A stretch of 64,000 nucleotides of DNA from Diphasiastrum complanatum. Its lineage: Eukaryota > Streptophyta > Lycopodiopsida > Lycopodiales > Lycopodiaceae. The notes beneath the pieces are model-generated. The model had not been told where the DNA came from. It ran no database searches and saw nothing but the letters and a program-made list of their open reading frames with translations. The stretch's first letter is position 1. The number at the start of each line of letters is the position of its first letter. This document shows, in pieces, positions 39,276 through 50,061 of the stretch. Where the stretch lies: NCBI GenBank assembly GCA_029204225.1, contig CM055095.1, positions 34,373,078 through 34,437,077 on the forward strand, written 5' to 3'. Position numbers and translations under genes: made by a program.

Positions 39276-40043
39276 TTATATCAAGAAAAATATTATTGCA
39301 TCGTTGTAATTTAGCTCACCACTTACAGATTCATATAAATCAGTTATATGAAATGGTTGGCAAACCACTTTGAACATTCCCTCATTAGCATAATCTCTTG
39401 CCAATCTTACTTGATATGGACGAGGAAGATCAATTTTCTTAATCTTCACTTGAGAAAATGCTTCTCGTACAATTTTAAAAAATGTGGAATAAGCATTTCT
39501 GCTAATTCCAACCTGATCACATGCACCTTGTATCATATTTGCATCTAAATAAGTTTGCACCTTTACTGACAAAAGCATCCTTGAAATTTCATTTTTCATT
39601 TTTTCAAATCGATAATTTTTCAACAATGCCCTTACAATTTTTTTTGGAAGAACATAACTTAAAGATTCTCTAATACATGAACGATTTCTGAAATAGTCCT
39701 TTGCTACTAAGCATGATCTACAATACATGTATCAAATAATGTTTAGTCATAAAAATGCACATAACTACATCAAGAATGAACAAGTTCAAATAAACAATTT
39801 GCAATCAAACTTGAGTAACAATCACACTTGAAAGCTCAAATTCTTTTCTTCTGATTGCCACTGTATAAGGATAAGTCATCAATACTCTTTTTCTTTTTCT
39901 TTTCAGTATTGTCTTTCTGATAACATCTATGTCAACAATAGATTTCAAACTTTCAAATTGTCGCTTCTCCAATGATTCTAACATATTTTGGTTTGATCTC
40001 TGAAGACTGGTGACTATAGTATTCAGTTCTAATACAGAGCCCT
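39276..40043 (-). CDS. Orphan coding-like region in two frames, function unknown
   Basis: Minus strand. Upstream part 40043-39805: KGSVLELNTIVTSLQRSNQ, KRQFESLKSIVDIDVIRKT, then a basic KRKRKR and FELSSVIV. Downstream part 39728-39276: CRSCLVAKDYFRNRSCIRES, MIQGACDQVGISRNAYSTFF, LPRPYQVRLARDYANEG, ending near YNDAIIFFLI. Composition looks protein-like, and GACDQVGISRNAYSTFFKI could be a helix-turn-helix. A short intron or a shift must lie between the parts (39805-39728), where TTGTAG gives a possible acceptor. It is cut at 40044 by the end of a copia LTR. I do not recognise the family. Confidence 0.4.
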
Positions 40044-40912
40044 TGGACAAATCCCCAAGATGCTCGGCCAGAGCTACCCAAGAGCACCTCTCACCTTAGA
40101 CCGAGGAGGTCTATGATAAGTGACAAAATTTCCAGAATTCACACGTGTGGGGAAGGTCCACAAGTATGATAGATCTAATTAAGCTTTATGATTAGCACAA
40201 TAACCTGATTCTAGATTGATTAGCAAGATCTAGTACAGAAGTTATGGCTTAGCCACAATCTAGCATGCTAAGCATCATAATATGATAGTAATGAATCATA
40301 AATGAGCAAAAGTACAAGATATCAGTGTATTAGCATTAGCCTCAACACGAGTTAGAGAGAGAAAGATAGAGAGATAACAAACAAGATTTGTGTGGATCCA
40401 AAATGGCATGAGATAGCTACAAAGCTTTGGTTCTTCATCAAAAAATATGATGAGAGCTACACATATATATGAAGTTTGAGGAGGCTCGAGATAGAACCAC
40501 ATCCATGCATCATCTAATGACATCTGAAGTGAAAACTAGAGTCTATGTGACATTTGTCACTTATCATGCATGAATCTCTACCAACTTTTTCCAAGTGTCC
40601 TAGTTCTAACTAGAAATGTACAAATCATCATGCATGTGTCCATTACACTTTGTTCATGCCTTGCATGTCACTATGGATCACTTACAATTAATGCATGTGA
40701 ATTGCCACGAGTTTCTACAAGCATAATTTTGCTAAATCTATGTCTACAGACTATATGCAAGTTGTACTCATCAATCTAGATATGACATATCCATGTAGCT
40801 CGAGTTCTATCTAGGCCAAACCTGGCATTTTGCATTTATGAACAACATACTTGCATGGTACAATATTTGTAGCAAGCCTAAAGTCAAGATGGATTATTTT
40901 TCCAATTCAACA
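40044..40912 (-). repeat. 3' LTR of the minus-strand copia element
   Basis: Starts TGTTGAATTGG after the purine tract GGAGGAG (minus strand) and ends near GATTTGTCCA. A partial, diverged copy is at about 47107-47495, sharing a 26-bp block near the end (CACCTCTCACCTTAGACCG...). Confidence 0.6.
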
Positions 40913-42800
40913 CTCCTCCTAAAAACAATCTATATTGACTTGAACATGGATCTTGGTATTACTCCAAGATTGGCTCTATGCTTGATGAAGGAACTTTTGC
41001 TCAAAGGTTTGGTGAGCATATCAACAATACAAGATGATATGTCGAAGTGCTCCAAGTATATTTCCCCTCCAATGAGCTTCTCTCTCACGAAGTGATGTGC
41101 AACTTCGATATGCTTGCTCCTTGCATGGAATATCGGGTTGTTGGCAAGGGCTTGGGCTGAAATGTTGTCACACATTATCATAGGTAGATCCTCTTCCATG
41201 ATTATCTTTAGCTCCACTAGCAACCTCTTGATCCAAAGCACTTCCTTTGTTGTTGTAGTGAGTGAATTGTACTCAGCTTCACAAGATGAGAGTGATACAG
41301 TATCTTGCTTTTTGGAAAGCTAAGATATCAAGTTTCCTCCAAAATATATGACATAAGCACTTGTAGATTTTCGATCTGCTCTATCACTTGCAAAATTCGA
41401 GTCAGAATAGCCTTCTATGTGATTTTGCAAAAGCACAAGCCTCACAAGGCTTGAAATCTTTGGAAAGAGATGTTGGAAGACCAATGGCCTTCACTTTCTT
41501 GACCATAGAAGACATAGATTTAAAGTTAGGATGTCCCAACCTCACCACAACTCCTCCTTAGATAACAAAGCAACTTCACAAAGGTTTTCATTCTCATAAG
41601 AATTCAACTTAAAAATTCCACCACATCTAGATCCATCAGCTTGGATCTCATCATTTTTCTTGATAAAGCAAGTATTGGAGTTGAACTTTACATCACAACC
41701 ATTATCAAGCAACTTTCCCACACTAATCAAGTTCTTTGTAAGTTTTGGAATGAAAAGAACATTAGAAGTTCAAGAACTTTTGAAGAAGCAAGTTTCAATG
41801 GAATGTTGCCAATTCTTTCTATAGAGCACTCATGATCATTAGTAGTGTAAATAGATTTCTTAAGTCCTTTGTAAGGTACAATTGAGTCAAAAGACTCCTT
41901 TGAGCAACACAAATGTGAAGAAGCTCCACTATCTATGTACCAAGCTCCATCTTTCTTGAAAGGTGATGAAGAAAAACTGGACATTGTAAGTGATCCTTCT
42001 CCATCACTTGTAACAAAATCTTCTTCAATCTCTTTGGAGAGATTAGCTTGCTTGAGTTGGTTTTTCTTCTTAAAACAATTAAAGGCATAGTTCCCCTTCT
42101 TGCCATAGAAGAAACACTTCACTTTCTTCTTCTTGGTCTTTGAAGTAGAAGGATGAGATGTATCATTCTCTTCACCATCTTTGTCTCGATCTTTGGCTTT
42201 ATCTTTGTTGGATGCTTGAGAGAACTGGTTCTTACTCCTTCCTTTATGCTTGTCATGCTCGAGTTTGTTCATCTTGGAAAGTTTACAGCTTTGCCTAGAT
42301 TCTTCGGAAATAAGAATTCCTTGGAGGGTTTCTAGATTAGGCAACTCCTCTATAATGGCAAAAGACTGAACAAGATTATCATAGTCATCTTTCAAGCCAT
42401 TTAAAATGACTTGAACTAGCTCATCTTGGTTAATAGTAACACCAACATAGGAAAGCTCTCTATATAGATCTTTAACTCTCAGAACATAGTTTGATGCACT
42501 CTCTTCACTTCTTTGGAAACTTTGGAAAATCTGATTTCTAAGAGTGAGTATTCTAGAAGTTTTCTTTGCTTCATAGATGGACTTAAGTGCATCCCAAGCA
42601 TCTATAGCTGTGGTGCAAGATCCTCTCTCTCAAATTTTCATTAGATATATTCATCTTAATGAAATGTAGAGCCATTCTAGCTATGTTCCTATACTTAGGA
42701 ATTTCAGCCTGTGCTTGAGGCTCCTCCTCAACATCAAGCACAATGTCCATAACATCCAGAGTATCAAAATAGACTCCATTTGGAACTTCCATATTGAGTA
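40913..42800 (-). pseudogene. Ty1/copia element with gag-protease joined to RNase H
   Basis: Minus strand from 42792. Gag (RMALHFIKMNISNENL; LPNLETLQGILISEESRQ), knuckle CFFYGKKGNYAFNC (second Cys replaced by Tyr), protease WYIDSGASSHL near 41945, and a pre-integrase part CEACAFAKSHRR near 41450. The sequence then jumps to RNase H: SSCEAEYNSL near 41280, LWIKRLLVELKI, CDNISAQALANNP, RSKHIEVAHHFVREK, VDMLTKPL near 40990. The integrase core and the whole RT are missing, a deletion of perhaps 2.5 kb judged from normal copia length. It is related to the plus-strand element at 7144-9245. Confidence 0.8.
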
Positions 42801-43330
42801 ATTAGAAGTATTTAGTCTTTCATTTGCTTCTAGAAGATATCCTCCCAGAGGTGCCATTTAGATGAAGACTTCTTAGTTATTGGACTGCAATATGTTTGAG
42901 CTTGTTCCAATCAGACTTAAAGTTGCTGCTCTCTTTCACTATGGGTATTTTCAAGGATGTTCTACCTTCCTATGTGAAACACTTGCAAATGTATTTGAGA
43001 TGAATCTCAAATATTCCACAAGTTATCTAGATCAGACACACAAAGTGGATTGAGACACTTTGGCTAGTTTGAATCCTACTTTTGGCATGTGTGAAAGGCT
43101 TCAAAAGAAAATACTATTGACACTCAGAAGGCTCAAAGGGTGTTCAATTATTTTAACTTAGTCTTGATCTTCAGTTTCTTGTGTAGGATGCTCAAAACAA
43201 TGGATTCAGAACAAAGCAAGGTTGAAACAAATCAAAATGCTGTCACTCGGATTTTGGACCTATCCCTATCCTCTTTAAGAGCTTATAACTCTTGATAGAC
43301 ACATCAGATTGTACCCAATGGACGAACATA
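42801..43330. other. Probable copia leader, no LTR recognised
   Basis: Upstream of the copia gag start on the minus strand, no TGTTGAATTGG copy or primer site could be found before the plus-strand gypsy gag begins. Confidence 0.35.
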
Positions 43331-44643
43331 TAGAACCTGAAATCGCAGAAGATTATCCATATGAGATTCAGATGTCATAGGTTCTACCGAATGCGGGCCC
43401 AAATACACAAGCCATCCACAAACCCATTCGAGGGACAAGAACCTGATAGGGCCGAGTCTTCACGAGCACGAGCCTATTTTTATGGTGCTGAACCCTCTCA
43501 GGCTAGAACCAACCTTAATGGTGCTTCAGCTACCCATCATTCTCATCATGAGAGACGTACACACAAGCTAGATCTACCAAAATTGGACGGTAGTTCAGAC
43601 TCTCAAAGATTTTATCAAATCTGAATGCATGTGATGCATATGGCAAAACATCTTTCGCTGCTATGGGTCAACTGTTTTCGATGACCATGATCGCTAAATC
43701 ACGTGATTGGTTTTTCAACCTTGATCGTGAAGATAAGACAGACTGGTCAATTCTGAAAGAGTCCTTTATCAAGCACTTTAAGCCCTTTCGCTTGATAGAG
43801 AGCCCTTTTGTCAAATTGAGTAATATCAAGATGGCAAAAGATGAACGTGTACGAGACTATATCGAGCGTTTCTAATGCCTCAAAAGTCAAGTACAGGAAC
43901 AACCCTCCGAACAGATGCTCATCATCTGGTTCCTAGTTGGACTTCCATGATGGATTAGACGCGAGCTTAAATCCAATGACGAATATATGAGCCTCAAATT
44001 AGCTATGTCTGATGCCATCAAGGAGGAAGATGAAGGATCAGATGTAGACAAATCAAGAGAAAGGAGAGCACCACGTGCTCCTATCCATGAGTCTAAGCCG
44101 ATCGAGGATACCGGAGATCAGCTTTGGAAATCCCAGTTGGAGTTGCTTAATGAGCAACATCAACTTCAAATGGAGAAACTCACCAATGAGTTTCAAGCTA
44201 CCCTGAAGTCTATCCAAAGCAGTATGCCTAGTCAGCCAAACCCTGCACAGGTACCTTATAGACGAAAACCAATATGGTGCCCACACTGCCGGGCTACACA
44301 TCCTGCTGATGCTTGTCCTTCATATCGACCTATCCAAGCACATATAGTTCAACAATATGAAGGACAACCACCACAATCTGGAAATGTCTTAACCTATCAT
44401 GAATACCCACAAGAAAGTCCAGAACCATTGGCCATACAAGATGGCCATGCCGTTATACAAGGGCCATTGCACACCAGACGTTTCATCTGTGGTGAAACTG
44501 GCCACTTCATGGTTGATTGTCCAGTCAAGACCAAGTACCATGTTGAGTGTCCTGACTATATCAGAAAACACAGTTTCAAAGACTGTCCGAAACAATCAAC
44601 TAAGATCCTACCTGTCTGTCACGTCAGTTATGAATTAGAATAG
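43331..44643 (+). pseudogene. Ty3/gypsy gag (Tat/Athila-like) in plus orientation
   Basis: Capsid pieces: KLDLPKLDGSSDSQRFYQI near 43568, SRDWFFNLDREDKTDW near 43700, VRDYIERF near 43850, WIRRELKSNDEYMSLKLA near 43950 and AIKEEDEGSD. A coiled-coil-like LNEQHQLQMEKLTNEFQ lies near 44140. Zinc-binding parts are CPHCRATHPADAC near 44278 and ICGETGHFMVDC near 44488, where the first Cys is lost. Stops at 43621 and 43873 and a shift break the first half; 43987-44643 is open. After it no protease or RT is recognised. Confidence 0.75.
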
Positions 44644-45895
44644 GATCCTCACGACAACAACAAGACACTATAGCACCCAACTGCTCAACCTGCTACTCAA
44701 TTGAGAAGTTTCTTGCAAACTTCTACATTACCGCACAATACACCAGTTCCATCATGCAAAAAGACACTAATATGAAATGAGTCCTTGTCAAAGGAAAGTG
44801 AAAGCGATATTCTGTCATCTGCTACAATGTCCAACCAAGAGCAACCTCCACAGGGAATTGACAGTTTTTCTCCCCTTCCACAATCTCAAATCTATTTGTC
44901 TTTCCACATGCTGATAAGATTTCCAAATTGCCAAAACACAATAAATCTAGCAATCGGAAATGCAGATAGAGATTCGGTTCTGAATCTCTTGTTCACAGAG
45001 GTCCTTAGGACATAGTACCTCAACCATACATGCATCTCAAGCTATATCTTACAACATCTGCTATCAATGATGGTAGATTTAGTGTCACCAACTCTGCCTT
45101 GTTTTGACAAGGGCATGTGAGAGTAAATCTCCTTACTCTACAGACAATGAAATACTACAACTATCAAGGTGTATTATACATGTTGATGAATGACTTTTGT
45201 TTGACAAGTGCTCTATGGCTTTCCCTCTCTGTAACATTGGTATCTTCCTTGTTTATTTTTTGTCATTTTTTTGATTTTAGTAATTTCTTCTAATAGCATA
45301 TCTTTTTCTAGATTTGTTTTTAGCTCATCAAGGATAGCCATTGAACAAGAGACATCATATAACATATCTCAAGAATAACTTGTCAGTCATCTGTCAATCT
45401 TTAGAACACCTTGCACAGAGTTTACAATCTTTGAGCATACTGAACATTTGCAAAATACATCTCCCGTTCGAGTCGATTCGTGAATCTCATAGTCATATTC
45501 ATTTTTGAGTCAACTATAGCAAGATTGAAACAAATTTAGTTAAAATTTGTTCAATCTTAAGTCCAGTCGCACGTTCAACGTATTTCAACTACGTGTTCCA
45601 CACGCCGATCCAATCCTGAGCATGAATAGTTACCAGTAACAACATCCCCACCAACAGATCCACTGAAGCAGTTATGTTGCCAACAACAACATCAGCAAGA
45701 TTGACAGCCAAAGTCACAAGTCAAATATGAAAACGACAAGGCTAAGAAGACAAGTGTGCAATTTAAAGAGACTCAATCAGAAGAAGTACCCCGGTCACGA
45801 CGAGAATCCTTTAGAAAAGGAAACACAAGCATTGGAAAATCAGTCTCCAGATCTTAAAGAGAAGAATCAATAGACTGATAGGGAATCAATAAACA
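44644..45895. other. Gypsy gag-downstream debris, no gene recognised
   Basis: Short Ser/Gln-rich frames (SDILSSATMSNQEQPPQG near 44805) could be gag-pol linker. Nothing with catalytic motifs is seen. Confidence 0.35.
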
Positions 45896-45916
45896 AGATT
45901 TCCACATAGGCTTGCC

Positions 45917-46290
45917 ATAGGCTTGTGTTGGAAGCCAACCAGGCTCTGCCACATAGGCTTCAGTGGATCTAGAGAGAGAAAGAGGTGGATCTCGCAAACT
46001 ACCACGTGGGAAGCCACGTAGGCCTGCCACATGGAAAACCATGTAGGTCTACCTGGTGGCAAGTCTTGCAACTTAGGATTTGCAAACACGTAGTTCTAAC
46101 ATAGGCTTGCGTGGAAAGCCATCCAGACTTTGCCACGTAGGCCTGAGTGAACCTAGAGAGAGAAAGAGGGGGCTCATAAACTACCAGGTGGCCAACCAAG
46201 TAGTCCTACCATAGGCTTGTGTGGTTTACCACATGGCCTACCATAGACTCATGTAGCAGGCCACATAGGCATGCTATCGACCAAGTTGAT
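45917..46290 (+). repeat. Tandem repeat with CCACGTAGGC-type words, periods 184 and 110 bp
   Basis: ATAGGCTTG starts units at 45917, 46101 and 46211. Units share CTAGAGAGAGAAAGAGG and many CCAC(A/G)TAGG(C/T) words in direct and inverted arrangement. Confidence 0.7.
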
Positions 46291-47106
46291 TCAGATCAAT
46301 CTTGATCAAAAGAAACTCTCTAGAGCAATGATAGTTGGATCCCCTCTTATGAAGCCCAAGGAGGTCCAAAAGTAATGGATCAAAAGAAAGAGCTACAGAA
46401 AAAGAAAGATGAAGACAACCGTGAGCCTGCAAAATGAAGCATGCTCCTCACCCAGCAAGTGGTGGTCAAAGCTCAACATTGCAAGGGTCCAAAGCTGCAA
46501 CTGTAGAACTATCAGTTCCTTCACCCTTCCACCAGGCCTTCATCATGTTTCCTTACCATTACCAAACCGTCCATCCAAAACTGTTCCTACCACCAAATTC
46601 TTGATGACGAGTTCATCCCCTTGAAACTGATAATCGAAGTTTGTGCAACCTGCAGATCGAAGGTTTTCCTTGAGACTGGAACTTCAACTGAGAGAGAACC
46701 ACGGAAACACCCAGAAGCAAACGGAGGATACAGACCTCCCAGAAGTTAGAATATGCTAAGAAACCAAAGATGAAACCGTCAATGGCAGATACAAGTTAAA
46801 AGAAAGAAGACACGCAGGAAGCACTCGAGCATGCAAGTTCTGAAGCTGCTGGGGGCTCTCCAAATTTTGAGGATGTCAACCCATTACAACAATAAGACAT
46901 TCTGATCAAATTGTGGCAATTTGTAAAAACAGTTTTTTAGATAAAGACTGGCGACAATAAACACTTGGTTTTATGTAAGCGAATGAGGATCTACGCTTTT
47001 CCAAGTGCCGATCGAAGACGCCAATGCGGAAGCGGAGTGAAATCATCCAATATGAGTTGTAGTGGGTCTTGCAACCCATTAGGAGTGGGATGATGTTGGC
47101 TGATTC
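46291..47106. other. Non-coding DNA, no gene seen
   Basis: The stretch ATCTACGCTTTTCC near 46991 matches 13051-13066 inside the gene-less LTR element. Otherwise unremarkable. Confidence 0.35.
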
Positions 47107-47495
47107 TGACGAATTCCCAAGATACTCGGACAGAGCAACTCAAGAGCACCTCTCACCTTAGACCGAGGAGGTCTTTGAGAAGACGAGACTAACAAAGACT
47201 GGGAGCCGAGGAATACTAGTTAGTAATGACAAGTAAGAACTGTGTAAGCCTCATGGTGAATCTCGGAAGATGGAATGACCATGTAGGAACTAGTATTTCT
47301 AGGCAAAGGTAATAAATGCAAGTAGACCCCTCTTAAAGAAAGTAGAGTGAGCCACCTTTTGATGGTGACCTCTAGTAAAGAGCATTATTCCACTTGTAAT
47401 TTGTGAAATGTAGAAATTCCACTAGGATGCCACCAAAGGTGCTCTCTTGCTTATTTAGGAGACTCCCTCTTTGTGAAGAGGAGCTTTTTGTGTAT
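47107..47495 (-). repeat. Partial copia LTR (diverged copy of 40044-40912)
   Basis: Minus strand ends GAATTCGTCA, compare GATTTGTCCA at 40044. It contains the shared block with ACCTC...GAGGT ends at 47149-47172. The 5' half of the LTR differs or is lost. It abuts the gypsy gag that starts at 47510. Confidence 0.5.
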
Positions 47496-47509
47496 TGTAT
47501 CAACTCCAT

Positions 47510-48500
47510 GCTGAAATCTGATTCAGCAGATGAGGATGAGTCTTCAGAGTACTCATCTTATTCTTCTTCATCATGAATGGAAAATTTTTCTTATAGGAAA
47601 TCCAAGAATAGAAACTCAAATAGGAAGAAAAGAATGGAGAAATCTGAAAAGATGGATCCATTAAGGAAGAGTGTTGAGATATTAGCAAAAGAAATGAGTG
47701 ATTTAAAAGTCCAAAATTTGACATTAAAGCCAAACAAAAAAAAGCGAAGCTTGACGCCAATGTTTGGTGTACCGCTTGTGGGAAGGAAGGTCATTCTAAA
47801 ACCAACTGTCCCAGTTTACAGACTAACTATTTAGAAGAGAAATTATTCCTCTGTCCAATTAATAATCATGAGGAGGTAGCTTATACCGCAACTCCTACTA
47901 ACCAAAAGAACATTATACCAAAACAACATATTGGTCAATAGTACACTATTTTGCGTAGAGGGGGACAAGAGATTCCACTCCTCCACCCAGAGTAAGGGGT
48001 TCGTGCTACAATTGCGGAGCTCCGGGTCACTATTCACCTGATTGCCCTGAACCCAGGAGGTCAGTAGGATATGTGCCGCTCTGTGCTAACTGTAAAGGTG
48101 AAGGGCATGTCAATGTTGGATGTCCTCAACCACAACAACCACGGTCTAAACCAAGGTTTGTAAACTCGCCTAGAGAAGATGACCTTCGGCCATCTAAAAC
48201 TAACACTGACATGATAGTTCAGAGGATATAAGTAGAGTCCAGATCATTAGGTCAAGACCATCAATGCCCCAATTTAGATATAAAGATAAATAAAGTGACT
48301 ACTAGAAGTAGTAAAGATTCTTCAGCTCTTAAGGATAAGAAGAAAATCTAAGACGAAATCTGCGAAAAACGCGAAAAAATGCGACAGAAAAAGCGAAAGT
48401 AAAAAACAATCAGTAAAAATTTCTAATAGTAAAGAATCAGACCTTGATAGGCCTACTGAAAAATATTATGATGTTGCTATTAGTTCAGAAGCTAAATTAA
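47510..48500 (+). pseudogene. Gypsy gag C-terminus with three zinc knuckles (copy A)
   Basis: Begins inside the Ser/Glu-rich stretch (SSEYSSYSSSS). Then it has KKRMEKSEKMDPLRKSVE, knuckles CTACGKEGHSKTNC near 47768, CYNCGAPGHYSPDC near 48006 and CANCKGEGHVNVGC near 48082, and a Lys-rich tail. Stops and shifts break it. It is nearly the same as 51000-51960 of copy B. After the tail, near 48500, it jumps straight to the integrase C-terminal half, so protease, RT and most of integrase are deleted. Confidence 0.8.
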
Positions 48501-48512
48501 ACCATCAAGGCC

Positions 48513-49132
48513 ATGATGTCATACATTTCTACTATGCATCGCCAAACCACTCCATATAATCCAAACGCGAATGGGCTTACGGAGCAGGCGAACGGAATTT
48601 TGTGTACAATTTTGAATAAAGTAACAGAAATGCATTCTTCTGATTGGGATCAGAAGTTACCATCCGTCTTATGGGCATACAAAACTGCCAAAAAGGTCAC
48701 AACTAGGCAGACTCCATACTATCTTGTGTATGGAATGCATCCCATATTACCAATAGAATTCAAAGTTCCAACATTTTGCATTAGTAATGAAGAGCGAATG
48801 GATGAACATGATAGTCTTCGGGAGCGGATGACATCTTTGACGCAACTGGAGGAGGATCGCCGTCTTTCATTAATCGAGACTGAACGAGTTCAGAATAAAA
48901 GAAAAGAAAATTTTCAACCAATCCATTAAAAAAATAAAAATCAAATGAGGGGACTACGTGCTTCTGTATGATAACAGACACATGTTGTTTCCTAGGAAAT
49001 TACATACCAGATGGATGGGACCTTACAAAGTCATAGAAGTTTTTAACAATGGATCACTTCAGTTAGCCGATCTTGAAGGACATTTACTTGATACTCGAGT
49101 AAATGGCTCAAGGGTGAAGCGCTACTATGACT
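48513..49132 (+). pseudogene. Gypsy integrase C-terminal half (copy A)
   Basis: TTPYNPNANGLTEQANGIL contains the catalytic Glu region. It continues with WDQKLPSVLWAYKTAKKV, TPYYLVYGMHPILPIEF, and in another frame GDYVLLYDNRHMLFPRKL, WMGPYKVIEVFNNGSLQL and LLDTRVNGSRVKRYY, ending at 49132. This is the end of pol, without a chromodomain. It joins gag directly upstream through a deletion. Confidence 0.8.
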
Positions 49133-49973
49133 AATTTCCGATACTATTCACATTTTATCTAGTTTCTAAAAACCTTCATCTTTGGTCCAATCATTTCCAC
49201 CGAAGTTTGCGATATTTGTGACACTTGCACCTTTGCATTCTTCACCCATATGTGTTGTAGCAAAATTTGCGACACTGTTCACATTTCATCCAACTGACAC
49301 TTTGTTGTCAATCCATTACCTTCGCAAAATGTGCAGAATTGCAGATATGCTGAGGAAAGGCAACCAAATTTATAAGAGTCAGGCAAAAGAGGCAATTCTA
49401 TGGCGGATAAACGCCGAAGTCACATTGGGAGCCTGTGTATCTCATGGGAGATATAGGATCGACCCAACAACTTGGAAAGGTATCCAAGAAAGAATGATCC
49501 AAACCTTCCAACTGCAATATCTGCAACCCTAGATGGTTGCATATGAGAAATTGAAAGATGTTTTGATTTGTTTGCTTTATGCGATAAGAACTAATCTTCT
49601 ATGTTTGATTAAGAAGAATCCTTAGCCAATGTGATTCTGCTTGATGAATCTATTTGCTAGTTGATGTCTGTTCTGACTGTTTACCTAAAGTCTAAAGAGC
49701 CTGGAAGATAAAGTAATCTTTACAATTGTAGACCTTGACCAAATCGTTTCATCATTGGTGTTCCTAGATGCCAATTTACCCAAATATCTTTGGATAACCA
49801 GTTATGTCGCTGTAGTATTCATTGTGAATTTTATACATTCTAGTCTGTTTACCATCGTACATACATTTACCATGCAAAGGATGAGATTATTCTCTCTCTT
49901 GGGGAATGATCAAACCTTTTATACTACGTAATTCATCGCTTTTGTGAAAATCTATAACGATTAGGCCACCACA
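49133..49973 (+). repeat. 3' untranslated region plus LTR between gypsy copies A and B
   Basis: Lies after the integrase stop of copy A and before the primer site of copy B. The LTR right end is CACCACA at 49973. Its left end is not resolved because the window holds no second LTR copy to compare. It is not coding, although a short frame covers 49182-49532. Confidence 0.5.
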
Positions 49974-49978
49974 TAATT

Positions 49979-49996
49979 TGGCGTCGTCGCCGGGGA
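49979..49996 (+). other. Primer-binding site, tRNA-Asp type
   Basis: TGGCGTCGTCGCCGGGGA, five bases after the LTR end and about 65 bases before the gag ATG of copy B. Confidence 0.85.
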
Positions 49997-50061
49997 GATG
50001 AATTTCACCTTTTGCGATATTTTTAAGTGTATTGCATCTACGAATCTTTCTCATCTAATGC

